Below are positions 44,245 through 56,500 of a stretch of DNA of 64,000 bases, piece after piece. The notes beneath the pieces are model-generated. The model did not search any database. It saw only the letters and a list, made by a program, of their open reading frames with translations, and was not told the origin of the DNA. Position numbers and translations under genes: made by a program. The stretch lies in assembly GCF_015644665.1 (NCBI RefSeq), contig NZ_JADOBQ010000011.1, forward strand, positions 1-64,000, in the 5' to 3' direction. Every line of letters starts with the position of its first letter. Positions within the stretch are counted from its first letter, which is position 1. This DNA is from Roseobacter sp. MH60115. GTDB lineage: Bacteria > Pseudomonadota > Alphaproteobacteria > Rhodobacterales > Rhodobacteraceae.

Positions 44245-44264
44245 ATAGTTTAGCGTTAAACTAT
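44245..44264. promoter_or_regulatory. Perfect palindrome upstream of pdhA, candidate operator
   Basis: ATAGTTTA-GCGT-TAAACTAT: 8-bp arms with a 4-base centre, 39 bases upstream of the pdhA start. The size and symmetry suit a dimeric repressor (GntR- or MarR-like) or promoter-overlapping operator for the pyruvate dehydrogenase operon. I do not recognise the specific regulator. Confidence 0.6.
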
Positions 44265-44353
44265 TCTTTATCGGATTCGCACGCGTAAGGCGAGGGGCAA
44301 TCTGACGCGTGGTCAGGCAGCTTTGAATTCAGCCATTCTTGAGAGCTAAGCGC

Positions 44354-44653
44354 TTAGCGGATAACGATTTCATCCGCGCGGATCATGCCAAGGACGGAGC
44401 GCGCCTGCTCATCCAGAAGATCCAGATCGAGGAAATTGTCCGACAGCCGCTGGGTCAGGTTCTCCATCCGGGAGACCTCTTGTTGCACATGGGTCAGCTG
44501 CTTTTGCAGCGCATCGGCTTCGGCCACGATCTCGGCGCGGCGGAACAGGCCAAAATCACCCTGTACGGCGGCGAATGTAAAATAGGTGGCCAATCCCAAG
44601 GCCGCCGTGAAGAAAACGAATGTGCCAAATGCGGGTCGGGGTGTGCGGGTCAT
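44354..44653 (-). CDS. FtsB/DivIC-type septum formation initiator
   Basis: A 99-residue bitopic protein. One transmembrane helix (FGTFVFFTAALGLATYFTFAAVQG) and a coiled-coil periplasmic segment (RRAEIVAEADALQKQLTHVQQEVSRMENLTQRLSDNFLDLDLLDEQARSVLGMIRADEIVIR) match FtsB. The conserved end (LDLLDEQARSVLG-x-x-RADEIV) is the FtsB/DivIC C-terminal motif. It would link FtsL, FtsQ and the septal synthase. It is 150 bases upstream of pdhA on the same strand, a common alphaproteobacterial order. Confidence 0.92.
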   Translation of the reverse strand: MTRTPRPAFGTFVFFTAALGLATYFTFAAVQGDFGLFRRAEIVAEADALQKQLTHVQQEVSRMENLTQRLSDNFLDLDLLDEQARSVLGMIRADEIVIR

Positions 44654-44787
44654 CTGCCGTGCCTCTTGGTCGCCTCTTACCGGGCGTAGCGGAACTATGG
44701 CACAGGCGCCGTAAAAAGGGAATCCCCTTTGTCACATTTCCTTTGGAAAACAGGCGGTTTCGCGCGCGGGCACCGCCGAGATCGAAG

Positions 44788-45975
44788 TCACTCGGAGAGC
44801 GCCGCAACCCCAGGTAGTTCCTTGCCTTCCATCCATTCCAGGAATGCACCGCCCGCTGTGGAGATATAGGTGAAATCCTCCGCCGCACCGGCCTGATTGA
44901 GCGCGGCAACCGTATCGCCGCCTCCAGCAACCGAAATCAACTGCCCTGCCTTGGTCAGACGTGCGGCCTCTGCCGCGGCGGCATTTGTGGCCTGATCGAA
45001 AGGGGCGATCTCAAAGGCGCCCAATGGGCCATTCCAGATCAGTGTTTTCAGATCGGCAAAAGCCGCACAGACGGAATTCGCGCTCTCAGGGCCTGCGTCC
45101 AGGACCATCTGATCTGCGTCCAGGACCGTATCCGCGCCGAGGGGCAGGGCGTCATGGTCGGCACCTGCCTTGAATTCCCGGGCGACCAACCCATCCACGG
45201 GCAGCAGAATGCGGCAGCCGGTCTTTTCTGCCTCCGCCATGATCGCCTTGGCCGTGTCGATGAAATCGGGCTCCTGCAGGGACGCACCCAATTGCGCGCC
45301 CTGGGCGGCGAGGAACGTGTTTGCCATGCCGCCGCCGATCACCAGCAGATCAAGCTTGCCCACCAGATTTTCCAGCAGTGCGATTTTTGTCGAGACCTTG
45401 GCGCCACCTACAACCGCACCGACGGGGCGTTCGGGATGGGCCAGCGCGCTTTCGAGGGCGGAGAGCTCCGCCTGCATCAAACGACCCGCGCAGGAGGGCA
45501 GCAGATGCGCGACGCCGGTTGTCGAGGCATGGGCACGGTGCGCGGCAGAGAAAGCATCGTTGCAGAACACGTCACCCAAGCTGGCGAGGAACTGCGCCAT
45601 GCCGGGATCATTGGCCTCTTCCCCCGCGGCAAAGCGGGTGTTTTCCACCAATACGACGGTCCCGGCGGGCAGGGCTTTCAGTTCGTCAGGATCGGGGCGT
45701 TCAACAAAGGTCACGTCCTGACCGAGGGCTGCCTCAAGCGCGGGCAGGGTGACCCGCAGCGACATCTCCGGCACGACCTTGCCCTTGGGGCGCCCGAAAT
45801 GGGCCAGCAGAATGGGTAGGCCACCCGCGGCGAGAATATCGCGAATGGTCGGCACGATCCGATCAATGCGCGTGGTGTCCGTGACGCGGCCATCCTCGAC
45901 CGGCACGTTGATATCCACCCGCACCAGCACTCGCTTGCCGTCAAGCTCCATATCGTCCAGCGTCTTCCAGCCCAT
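44788..45975 (-). CDS. pgk: Phosphoglycerate kinase
   Basis: A 395-residue glycolytic kinase, 1,3-bisphosphoglycerate + ADP to 3-phosphoglycerate + ATP. N-terminal [24 protein letters not shown], the substrate-binding [37 protein letters not shown] in the C-domain, and [37 protein letters not shown] at the end are all typical. It is divergent from ppiB across 127 bases. GGAAAGGA precedes its ATG by about 6 bases. Confidence 0.98.
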   Translation of the reverse strand: MGWKTLDDMELDGKRVLVRVDINVPVEDGRVTDTTRIDRIVPTIRDILAAGGLPILLAHFGRPKGKVVPEMSLRVTLPALEAALGQDVTFVERPDPDELKALPAGTVVLVENTRFAAGEEANDPGMAQFLASLGDVFCNDAFSAAHRAHASTTGVAHLLPSCAGRLMQAELSALESALAHPERPVGAVVGGAKVSTKIALLENLVGKLDLLVIGGGMANTFLAAQGAQLGASLQEPDFIDTAKAIMAEAEKTGCRILLPVDGLVAREFKAGADHDALPLGADTVLDADQMVLDAGPESANSVCAAFADLKTLIWNGPLGAFEIAPFDQATNAAAAEAARLTKAGQLISVAGGGDTVAALNQAGAAEDFTYISTAGGAFLEWMEGKELPGVAALSE

Positions 45976-46102
45976 GCCCTGATCCTTTCCTCAAAACTGC
46001 CCCCGTGTTTTGCGCGTATGACCGCTTGCGTCAATGACCTGCTTGGCATTCAGGGCCACAGGATTTAGGTACTCGGCCAAGCAAACAGACAGGAGCGCCG
46101 AT

Positions 46103-46609
46103 ATGGCCGAGATCAAAGACCCCGAAAACACGATACTGATGGAGCTGAAGGGGGGTACGGTGACCATCCAACTGCTGCCGGATGTGGCCCCGAAACATGT
46201 GGAGCGGATGAAGGAACTCGCGCGGTCCGGCCAGTATGACAACGTGGCGTTTCATCGGGTGATCGACGGCTTCATGGCGCAGACCGGCGACGTGCAGCAC
46301 GGCAACATGGAAGAGGGGTTCAACCTGCGCATGGCGGGCACCGGCGGGTCGGACATGGACAATGTTCCGGCTGAATTCTCCAAGATCCCGCATGCACGTG
46401 GCTCGATTGGCGCCGCACGGTCGCAAAACCCCGACAGCGCCAACAGCCAGTTCTTCATCAACTTCAAGGACAATGATTTCCTGAACGGCCAGTACACCGT
46501 TTACGGGCAGGTGATCGAAGGCATGGAGCACGTGGATGCCATCACGCGGGGCGAGCCGCCAGCGGAGCCTGACCGGATGATCTCCGTCAAGGTGGCTGCA
46601 GATGCATAA
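46103..46609 (+). CDS. Cytoplasmic cyclophilin-type peptidyl-prolyl isomerase
   Basis: A 168-residue cyclophilin. VAFHRVIDGFMAQTGD and RGSIGAARSQNPDSANSQFFINFKDNDFLNGQYTVYGQVIEGMEHVDAI hold the catalytic Arg, Phe and Gln cyclophilin residues. There is no signal peptide, so it is cytoplasmic. The frame extends to 46034, but MAEIKDPENT at 46103 is the family start. It overlaps the next, secreted cyclophilin by 8 bases. Confidence 0.95.
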   Translation: MAEIKDPENTILMELKGGTVTIQLLPDVAPKHVERMKELARSGQYDNVAFHRVIDGFMAQTGDVQHGNMEEGFNLRMAGTGGSDMDNVPAEFSKIPHARGSIGAARSQNPDSANSQFFINFKDNDFLNGQYTVYGQVIEGMEHVDAITRGEPPAEPDRMISVKVAADA

Positions 46610-47147
46610 GGCGCTCATCGCATCGCTGATGCTGGCCACCCCGGCCCTGGCCACCGGTATCGAGATCGAGGTTGCGGGCGAGGCCAGCGGCACCATCAAG
46701 ATCGACCTGCTTGAGGAAGTCGCGCCCGGCCACGTGGAACGCATCAAGGCGCTGGCGGAAAGCGGCGCCTATGATGGAGTGGTTTTTCACCGCGTGATCA
46801 AAGGGTTCATGGCGCAGACCGGCGACGTCGAGCACGGCAAGCTGGGCGGTGACATGCGCCGCGCGGGCACCGGCGGCTCGGACCAGCCGGATCTGGCTGC
46901 AGAGTTCTCGGACGTGCCCTTTGACCGCGGCGTCGTGGGCATGGCGCGGGCACAAAACCCGGATAGCGCCAACAGCCAGTTCTTCATCATGTTCCAGGAG
47001 GGGTACTTCCTGAACGGCCAATACACCGTTGTTGGCCGCGTGACAGAAGGGCTCGACGTGCTTGACGCGATCAAGCTTGGCACCGGCCCCAATGGCGCCG
47101 TCATCGGTGAACCAGACGTGATGCAAAAGGTTACTGTCACTGAATAG
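46602..47147 (+). CDS. Periplasmic cyclophilin-type peptidyl-prolyl isomerase
   Basis: A 181-residue paralogue of the preceding gene with a signal peptide (MHKALIASLMLATPALATG, cleavage near ALA). VVFHRVIKGFMAQTGD and RGVVGMARAQNPDSANSQFFIMFQEGYFLNGQYTVVGRVTEGLDVLDAI keep the active-site residues. It would assist folding of exported proteins. Starts within the last 8 bases of the first gene, so the two compartments are served by one transcript. Confidence 0.94.
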   Translation: MHKALIASLMLATPALATGIEIEVAGEASGTIKIDLLEEVAPGHVERIKALAESGAYDGVVFHRVIKGFMAQTGDVEHGKLGGDMRRAGTGGSDQPDLAAEFSDVPFDRGVVGMARAQNPDSANSQFFIMFQEGYFLNGQYTVVGRVTEGLDVLDAIKLGTGPNGAVIGEPDVMQKVTVTE

Positions 47148-47159
47148 AACTCGTCTCAC

Positions 47160-47193
47160 ACCGACCCGCCACCGAGATTGGTGGTGGGTCGGT
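47160..47193. terminator. 14-bp hairpin after the cyclophilins
   Basis: Arms 47160-47173 and 47180-47193 pair over 14 bp (one G-T) with a 6-base loop. No T-run follows on the plus strand. Likely a transcript end or stabiliser for the cyclophilin pair. Confidence 0.55.
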
Positions 47194-47544
47194 CAACGAC
47201 GGCTTCAGGCCCGCTTCTGTGATTTTCTACATAGCGGCAAGGGTCCCGTTTTGGGAAACAGACAAGAGTCCTCGCAGAATTCTTGACCCAAACCGAACCC
47301 TGGTTGTTTTGGTTGTTTCCGCACTAGCCCTTTCAAAGCTGGCATTGGCGTGCCGCGTAACAGGTCTTCTCTTTTTGCAGTTTTGATGGGCTGGGGAGCG
47401 CGCGAGCAGTCGCACCGGAACGACCTAACCTGGGCAGCAAAAGGTAGTTTGCAAAGAAGGAACGACGATTGCATGGTGTCCGGCCTCACTGGATAGGCGG
47501 ATAGATCGCCGAGCGGGTTCTGATCCTTTCATCGCACAAAAGCC
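47194..47544. other. Intergenic region, no gene seen
   Basis: About 350 bases between the cyclophilins and the 3' end of the giant RTX gene. Short minus-strand frames (47205-47489 and 47227-47415) show no domain and no ribosome site. I see no clear intrinsic terminator for the giant gene; its 3' end may be Rho-dependent. Confidence 0.5.
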
Positions 47545-50500
47545 TCACCCCAAGTCGAATACCCCTTCGTTTGCCGTCAACCATGCGACGGTCTCCACCG
47601 CATGCGTTGTCTCTTCGTCCTCGGACTGTTCCTCTTCGACCTTGACCGACACAGCGCCGCCGGTGCCCAGATCATACCGCAGGCCTGCCGGGTCGATGCC
47701 GTTGAACGTCTGCATATCCGCAAAGAAGGCTTCCGTCGCCTCCAGCGTCGTGCCAAGTGCCGCATAGTCGTGGTCAATCGCCAGTTGCCCAGTCTCGAAC
47801 ACGGTGCTACCCGCGGCGATGTCCAGCGCAACCCAATAAAGCTGCTCCGTCGCAATGCTTGAAAGACCCGCCACCACCTGGGCCTCTTCCGCCTGCAAAG
47901 TAAACTCGAAGCCACCCGCAGTCACCTGATCCAAGCGATGCGTCAGCGCGCGCCCCTCTGCATCGCCACTGAGCTGCGCCAGCACAATGGGCGCTGTGGT
48001 GAAATCTGAAAGCGCAACCGTGCTGGCGGCGACCGAGCTCACTTGTTCCTGGCCAAAGGTCACCTTGGTGCCATCCGCCAGTGTGTGACTGCCGAGACTG
48101 CCCGCCATCCAGCTGACCGAGAGCTCGCCATGCGCACCGTCCAGATAGTCCCATTCGTCCACCTGGAACTCGAAGCCCTGATCGGTCACGTTCCGCACCC
48201 GCAGGTTCAGCGGATTGCCGCCCTCCGAGGAGGCAGGTCCCATGACAACGGCGGCGTTCTCGATCGTCTGGTCAAAGCTCACCGTGTGCCATTGGTTGCC
48301 ATCGAGTTGCTCCACCCGAAGATCGCCGATCTGCATCCGCGCGGGCGGGGCTACATCGACCGGACCGAGGGCGGATGACCCCTGCAACTCTACTGCGGTG
48401 ACGCCCCTGACCAGCACCTGATCTCCGCCCCCGAGCAGGAGCAAGGCCCCGTCGGCGGCATCGCTGACTTCAAAGGACGGCAATTGTCCATCAATGCGGA
48501 TGATGTCTTCGGCGAGAGAGAAATCCTCGATCACGTCCTGACCGCTGCCAACACCGAACACGAAGGTGTCAGCCCCAGAGCCCCCCGTCAGAACGTCATC
48601 GCCGGCGCCACCGTCAAGGGTGTCGTCCATAAGGCTGCCAAACAGTTTGTCGTTCCCTTCGCCCCCCAGCATTGTATCTCCAACACTGTGACCCAACGCC
48701 GCATAAGTGCCATCATGTCCGAAGCCGACGATGTCGACGCGGCCGTCGCCGTTGATGTCGCCCACGACCCGCTCGTAGAGTTCGGACCCCCAACCCGTGG
48801 CATCGCCGCCGAAATAGGACTCGGCCTTATAGGCGTTTCCAAAGGTTCCGTTCGCCTGACCCAACGCCACATAAGTGCCGTCATGTCCGAAGCCGACGAT
48901 GTCGACGCGGCCGTCGCCGTTGATGTCGCCCACGACCCGCTCGTAGAGTTCGGACCCCCAACCCGTGGCATCGCCGCCGAAATAGGACTCGGCCTTATAG
49001 GCGTTTCCAAAGGTTCCGTTCGCCTGACCCAACGCCACATAAGTGCCGTCATGTCCGAAGCCGACGATGTCGACGCGGCCGTCGCCGTTGATGTCGCCCA
49101 CGACCCGCTCGTAGAGTTCGGACCCCCAACCCGTGGCATCGCCGCCGAAATAGGACTCGGCCTTATAGGCGCTCTCAAAAAATCCATTTATCTGGCCATC
49201 GGTTGTATTGCCTCCGACCAGTGTGTCGTCACCTTGACCACCTGTCAGCAGATCGCTTCCGTCGCCCCCGACAATGGAGTCGTCTCCATCGCCGCCGTCG
49301 ATTGTATCAGCGCCCAGCCGACCATGCAGGCGATCACCCGCGATCGTCCCATTGAGAACGTTGTCATCAGCCGTTCCGTCAAGCTGGATCAGCGCGGCGA
49401 TGTCTTCGCGATCCAGGGTCACACCATCACTGAAGATGATCTGTTCAAGTCCCTGACTTTGCGCGGTTGCGTCGAAAAACTGGCTGACAACGCGGATATT
49501 GTCTCCGGTCGACACAATCTTAAACAAAAAATCCCAAGTTACAGGGGCGCGCAGGATAATCACATCATCAAACGCGACATCCTCGAACCGGAGTATGTCG
49601 ATCTCGGTCATCGACGTTCCGAAATCCTGGATCGTGTCGTTGCCGTCGCCTTTGGCCCAGACATAGGTGTCGTTGCCATTTGCTGCCTCAGCAGTCGCGG
49701 TGCCCCCACGCAAGAGATCATCGCCGGTGCTGCCGACTAGCGTGTCATCGCCCGAGCGGCCTTCGAGTGTGTCATTGCCGCTGCCGCCGTCAAGATAATC
49801 GCCACCGTCATAGGGAATAAGATGGTTTTTGGCATATTCAGCATCAGTCAGCGCATCCTCAGTGGGGGTTCGCCAGATACGGCCCTCAGTTTTTCCGGTA
49901 GTGATGTAGTGGTACGTCGCGCCAGCATAATCATATCCATAGGCATTGCGCAGATCATCATAGTTCTTGAGATACTGGACCACATTAAAGTCAATTTGAC
50001 GGCCTTCGTAGTAGCCGGACTGAGCATAATGTTGAGCAGCCTGCGTAAAATTCGAACCGTAGGCTACAATAAGATCATCGTGGCTCGCGAGATACGATAG
50101 TACATCAAAGGAAACCAGACGGTTTTCGTGTCGGCCATGGTCTTGCCAATGCGAACGGGCGCTGTGGGCATCATTGACCCAGTGGGACGCAATCAGATCA
50201 GGGTGCGATGCAATATAGCTCCACGCCAGAAGATCATTGGCACCGCTCCACATCTGCAGCGGGGTAAAAACATTGGGTTGTGGCGCAGCGGCTTCGTGTC
50301 CTCGCAGATAATCGTCTCCATCCATCCCGTATATGTTATCGCCTGCTTCTGTTCCGATCAGATTGTCGTTACCTGACGTGCCCTCAGTCCTGATATTTGC
50401 GGCAATATCGTCGCGTCCCCAGATCACGCCATCGCTGAACTCGATGGCCTCAAGCCCTTGGCTCTGTGCTGTGTAGTCGTGCAACTGGCTGATCACTCGG

Positions 50501-53500
50501 ATGATTTCGTCGCCCGACTGTATCTCTATTTCGATATCAACTGTCCCACTGACACGGCGCAGCACCACGCCGTCTGACGCGACATTTTCGAAGCGCAGCG
50601 TGTCTACTTCAGCAAAGGAGCTGGAATACTCCTGAATGGTATCATTGCCATCGCCGATCGACCAAACATAGGTGTCGTTGCCGTTGGTCTCCTCGGCTAC
50701 CGCGCTTCCCCCCGTCAGGACGTCATCGCCCGCACCACCGTTCAGAACGTCATCGCCGCCGCTGCCGTTAAGCGTGTCGTTGCCTCCAAGGCCGTAGAAG
50801 TTATCCGGGGTGTTCTTGCCTACGAGCACGTCGTTCCCGCTGGTCCCGTCCGTGCGCGTGTGGGCGTAGATGTCCTCGAGGCTCCAGGTCACGCCATCAC
50901 TGAACGCGATGCTTTCGAGGCCATAGTTGCGCCCGTCGTAATAATAGCGCTGCACATCGGTGATCACTTCTCCGGTGCTCAGGATCGTGATCGTCAGATT
51001 GTCCGATCCGTTTGCCCGCGTCAGCGCCACGTCATCCGAGGTCACGTCCGTCAGGATCAGGCGGTCAACCTCCGCCAAAGAGATGCCCCAGTCCTGGATC
51101 GTATCGTTGCCATCGCCCTTGGCCCAGACATAGGTGTCGTTGCCGTTGGCTTCCTCGGCTACCGCGCTGCCCCCCGTCAGAACGTCATCGCCAGCGCCAC
51201 CGACGAGGATGTCACTGCCATTGCCACCGTTCAGCGTGTCGTCGCCACCCATGCCTTCGAGTTTATCTTGACCTGCCCCTCCGTTTTTTGTTTCAGCCGC
51301 CGCGGTGCCAACATAATGCGTCAAAGCTGGTGCTGCGTTGGCCTCATGCGTGCGGCCGCTCTCCAGTTTCTCGGTGCTTTGGGCGAGCGCCACGATGAAC
51401 TGGTTGGCGCTGATGCGTCCCGAAGATAGGTTTTCTTCCCACATCTGCTGCTCAGCCGCCGTGGGCTGGCGGCCAAAGGCGTTCAGGAAGGCCTGGCTGA
51501 CCAAAGCCGCCCCCGACAGGCCTTTCAGGCTTATTGAAGAGACGCCCTGGATCGCCCCATCGATCAAGAGCATTTTTGCGATCAGATCGTCGGGGTTGTC
51601 GGTGCCTTCCAGCAAAAGGCCCGCGTAGTATTCCAACTCATGCGCGGTCGCATCCCGATCATAGGCCACGTCGATCAGATCTTTGACCATGGCTTCCACA
51701 TAGGCGCGGTCGAGGCTGCGCTCGTATTCGGCGGGGTTCATGATGACGTCGAAGTTGTTCGTCGCCATATGCGTGTTGCCCACAACGAGATGTTCAACGG
51801 CTTCGGAAAGTGTCAGCAAGAGCTCCACACGGCTTGAGACATCTGCAGTCAATGTGCGCAGGTGGGTGTCCAGCTCCACCAGTGACGGTGCCCGCCCGAA
51901 GGTGTTCAGATAGAACTGGTCTACAAATTCGGCGTTCTTGAGAACCCCGTAGCGCGTTGCGGCCTCGTCTGAGTTCATCAGCTCGGTCACCAGAGCGGCG
52001 CGGTCCAGTTCGCCTTCGGCCACGTATTTCACCAGCACCTCTTGCTCGGCGTAATCCATGTCGCGGTCCAGAACCGTGTCATAGATGCGCGCGGCCTCGG
52101 CGTTCAGGCGTGTCTTGGCGGTCTCATCTAGCCTTGCAGTATGGGTCGCTGCGGGGCTTGCGTAGGTCCAGGTATCGATCCCGAAGGCATCAATGTCATG
52201 TGACACAGTGGTTGGTGCAGAAGCATCGCCGCTTTCCCAGACGTAGCTGCCATTGTCCAGCGCTGATCTCTTGATCGTCTGGATAAAGCCGTTCCGCAGA
52301 ATGGTGGTGAGCAAACCGTCAGAAGAGGTGGTGGTCACAAAGGTGCTGATCCGGTCTCCGCCTTCGCCAAAGGACTTTTCCGTCAGAATACGCTCCCCGT
52401 CCGCACGGATCACCAGTTCCGATGTCTTGTCGGCCAGACCGTTGCCGTCATAGTCGTGACGTTCCACCACATGCCGCGCATCCCGGCTGACAGAAACCTC
52501 CTCCATGGAGCGCAGATCGCCATCCGCATAGCGGGTTTCAGCGACCGTCTTGCGACTGCCGTCCGCATTCAGCGTTGTCGTGGAGGTCATGGTACCATCG
52601 ACAATGCCGTCACCGTCCAGATCAATATCCCGGACCGTGGAGAGCCCGTTCGCCGCCGTGGTTGTCACCTCCCTGTCCGCCAGCGTGCCGTTGCCCGCCG
52701 TTTCCTCATAGGTGGTGATCTGGGCGCCTGCGACATTGAAGCTGGTGGTCCAGGTCCGCATCAGATCATCCGACCCGTCACCATCCACATCCAGATAGAT
52801 TGAACGCTGCATGCCATTTGCCGAGACCATGCCCGTGATTTCATCCACGACGCTGCCATCCGCATCCAGGTCCCGCCAGGTCGTGTTCACGTTCCGGCTG
52901 GGATCAACCGTCGAGACAACCTCGCGGTCGGTTGTGCCATCGCCATCCAGATCGGTGGACAGGGTCGAGGTCCAGCCATCCGCACTTTCAACACGCGTCT
53001 CGGTCCGGATGGTCTGTGCGGTGTCGCCAAATTCCGTGATGCTTTCGGTAAAACCGCCATCGGCGCCCCGCGTCAGAACGCTGCTGCGATCGACGGTCCC
53101 ATCTCCATCACGGTCCAGCGAGACAGAGGTGACAAGACCATTGCCGCTCGTGGTCGTGGTCATGTCCGAGAGGGGCTGGGATATGGCGTTGCGGGTGATC
53201 TGATGCCGGATGACATCGCCGTTGGTGTCAAAGGTGGTGCTGTCTTCGGAGATGAACTCGAACCCGCTCTTCCCATCCAGATCCAAACGGCTGATGCGTG
53301 TCAGACCATCGTCACTGGTTTCATATTCCGCAGTTGCAAGGGCCGCACCACGCCCTGTCGTATGCGTCATGGTTTGCAGGGTTTTTCCGTCGGCACCCAG
53401 CACGGTTGCGTCCTGCACGACATGTTCTGCAATCCCATCCGCGTTGCGATCCACTGTCCGGGTCCGGGTCAGCCCATCATCGCTCCGGGTGGTCACAGCG

Positions 53501-56500
53501 GTGGCTTCCAACGTGCCACCGGAGGAGAAGTACTCCTCGGTCGTGGTCACAGTGCCATGGTCATCCCGGTGCGTTGTCGAGACCGCATCGAGCGTGTCAT
53601 TCCCATCTGCGTCATAGGAGGTGGTGGAGGTGCGGCCATCCGCGCTGGTCACGGTTGTCGTTTTGCTGAGTAGGGAGGTGTCAGCCGCGCGGCGTTCTTC
53701 CGTGACGGTCTCGATGCCATCAATGGACAGGTCCAGCGTCGTCAGTGTGGTGAGGTCATCGGTGCCATCCGCGTTCTCATCCAAAGTATCGGTGCGCGTG
53801 CGGCCATCATCGCTGATCTGGCTGGATGACGTGCGGTAGACCGTGCCGTTTGTGCTCTTTTCCGTCACCGTTGTTGTTTGCGCGCCATCCGCATTGAGCA
53901 CGGTGATGCCTTGCTCAGTGCGCTCAAAGGTGCCGTTCCCATCCGCATCCACATTGGTCGTTGTGGTGAGGCCATTGGCGCTGGTGATCGTCTCGACATG
54001 GCTTTGCAGAACCGCATTGCCTTGATCATCCACGCCCCACTCGGACTGCGTCTGCGTGAGCATGCCATCATCCGCAACGATGCGCGACGTGACCATATCG
54101 TCGGCATCGTCACCGTTCACATCCGTCGTGGTCGTCACGTCGCGGCCATTGTCGTTTGACGTGGTTTTCGATGCGGAACGCAGCGCGCCTGCGGCATCCC
54201 GCAGTTCCGACGTGACAACCGTGCCGCCATCATCCTGCAGCGCGGTGGTCTCTGTCGTGATCAGATCGAATGTGGCGTCGCCATCTGCATTAAGCGAGGT
54301 CGTTACGACCAAGCCATCATCGCTGGTCTCAACCCGGCTCTGCGACAGGCGCGTGGCGCTGGCGGAGACCTGTTCCGTCGTTGTGACCTGCGCGCCGTTT
54401 TGCTGCAGAACAGTCGTGCTGATCTGCTCGCGTTCAAAGATACCATTGCCATCCGCGTCGGTCCGTGCGGTGGTTGTCAGACCATCGTCGCTTACCTTTA
54501 CGTCGTTTGTGCTGCGCAGGGTCCCGTTGCCATTCTTCGTTGTAACGGTCGTTGTCCGGCTGCCATCTGCGTTCAGGGTGGTTGCACTCTCTTCGGTGAC
54601 ATCATTGATGTCATCGCCGTTCAGATCCCGTTTGGTGGTGGAGACCAGGCCATTGGCACTGACCGATGTCTGTGACGACGTCACTTTGGACCCATCCGGG
54701 TTGGTCAGAAGATCACTCATCACCATCGACCCGTCATCGGCCTCTGTTGAGGTTGTCAGGGTATCTGCACCGCCATGCCCATCTACGTCCTGTGCGGTTG
54801 TTTTGATTTGCCGGTCCGCGCTTTCCGTCGAGCTGGTTCGGCTCAGCAGTGTCATCCCGTCCCCGGCATAGGCCGAGACCGTGCGGGTGATGCTGCCGTC
54901 CGCCTCAAGCACGCGCACATCGATGGTCTGGCTGTCAAAGGCGCCATTCCCGTCCGCATCCACCTTTGTGGTTGTCGTCAGCCCATCGGCGCTGGTCTCG
55001 ACCACGGTTTTGCTGCGCAGGGTGTTGTCCTGGTTGCGGGTCTCCAGGGTGCGGGTCGACATGCCGGTGCCGTCCACGGTTGTCACATCCGAGACGCGCA
55101 AATCGATGCCACCAACGCCATCCGCATCCGTGGTGGTTGTGACGGTCAAACCGTCCTCGGAGGAGCGGGTTGTGCTGCTGGCCAACACCGTGCCATCGGC
55201 GGCGCGGGTCTGATCCAACGTGGTGCGTTCTTGTGTCGTGCCATCGATCGTCACAGAGCGCACCCGCTCATCCGCGTCAAAAACCCCGTCCTGATCGAGA
55301 TCGACCCAGGTCTCGGAGCTGACCTTATCCGCACCGAGCGTGGTCTTTTCCATCGATCGCACCGAGCCATTGGTGTTTGTGATCGTGACCGTGTTCTCAC
55401 GGCTGCCATCGCCCTGGATCACCGTCGCATCCAACGTGGTGGTGTCGATATCACCGTCGCCATCCACATCCGCCGCAATGGTCTTGCTCAAAGCATCCGC
55501 GGATTGCGTCTGTGTCACGCTGCTGCGCAGGCTGCCGTCGCCGTTCTCGACCCGCAGGATCGATGTGCTCTCCCCGCCCGTACCAAGCGTGATGGAAAGG
55601 TCTTCGACCGTCTCCACAGCGCCATTGCCATCCACATCGCGGCGGATCACCTTGCTTTGCCCATCCGGACCAACCACCATCGTCTCAGACGACCGCAGGC
55701 TGTTGTTCTGATTGTGCGCCTGCGTGCTTTCCGTCCGGCGACCATCGCCATGCTCGATGATGCTATGCGTGACGGTGACATCGTCCAGCGTATCACCATC
55801 CTCATCGGTGCCCTTGGTACGGATCAGCCCGTCCACGCTTGTCGTTTCGCTGGAGCCGCGGATGGTCGAGCCATCTTCGGCCAGATCGTTGATCACGATG
55901 CTGCGGCTGCCGTCGGGCAGGGTCGTGCGGATCTCTTCCTGATCGAACCAGCCGCCGCCCGTGCTGTCCCGCTGGATCGTGACATCCGCCCCATCCGCGC
56001 TGGTCGTGGTCACGATCCGGCTGGTCACAATCGCCGTCGCCGCATCCGCCCCGGTTTTGTTCACGACGGTTTCTATTTTGTTCCCGTTGATCTCCTGCGT
56101 CGAGATCATCTGCAGCCGGTCAACCACCCCGTCGCCATCATCGTCATAGCTGTTGGTGATGCTCGATCCATCCGGACTGGTCACCGAGGTGATCTCATAG
56201 GCCACATCGCCCGTCGCCGCATAGGCGGTGCTGACCACCACCCGGTTGCCGGACGCATCGGTGCTTTCCACCTGCTCGACGCGATACCCCTGCGCCTCGG
56301 CCACCAGCGTTGCATTCGCCACCGTGCCTGTCGTGCCATCGGTCCGCGTAAATGTCGTCTGCCCGGTGATCATCGAGCCATCCGGCAGCTCGATCCGCGT
56401 GGTATCCGCCGTCAGGTTGATCGAGGTGATCCCCAGCTCCGCCAGCGTCTTCGCCGTGGTCGAGCCATCCGGGTTGGTCACCAGAACCTTGAAGTCTGCA

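Noticed and set aside
47160-47193. CRISPR-like or mobile-element end
   Set aside because: Only a single hairpin with no repeats, spacers or transposase nearby. No CRISPR array or insertion sequence was seen anywhere in the window.
48484-49740. Plus-strand open frame of 418 codons with three repeats inside the giant gene
   Set aside because: It is the antisense shadow of the 168-bp FG-GAP repeats. The minus-strand reading gives clear VCBS and RTX domains.
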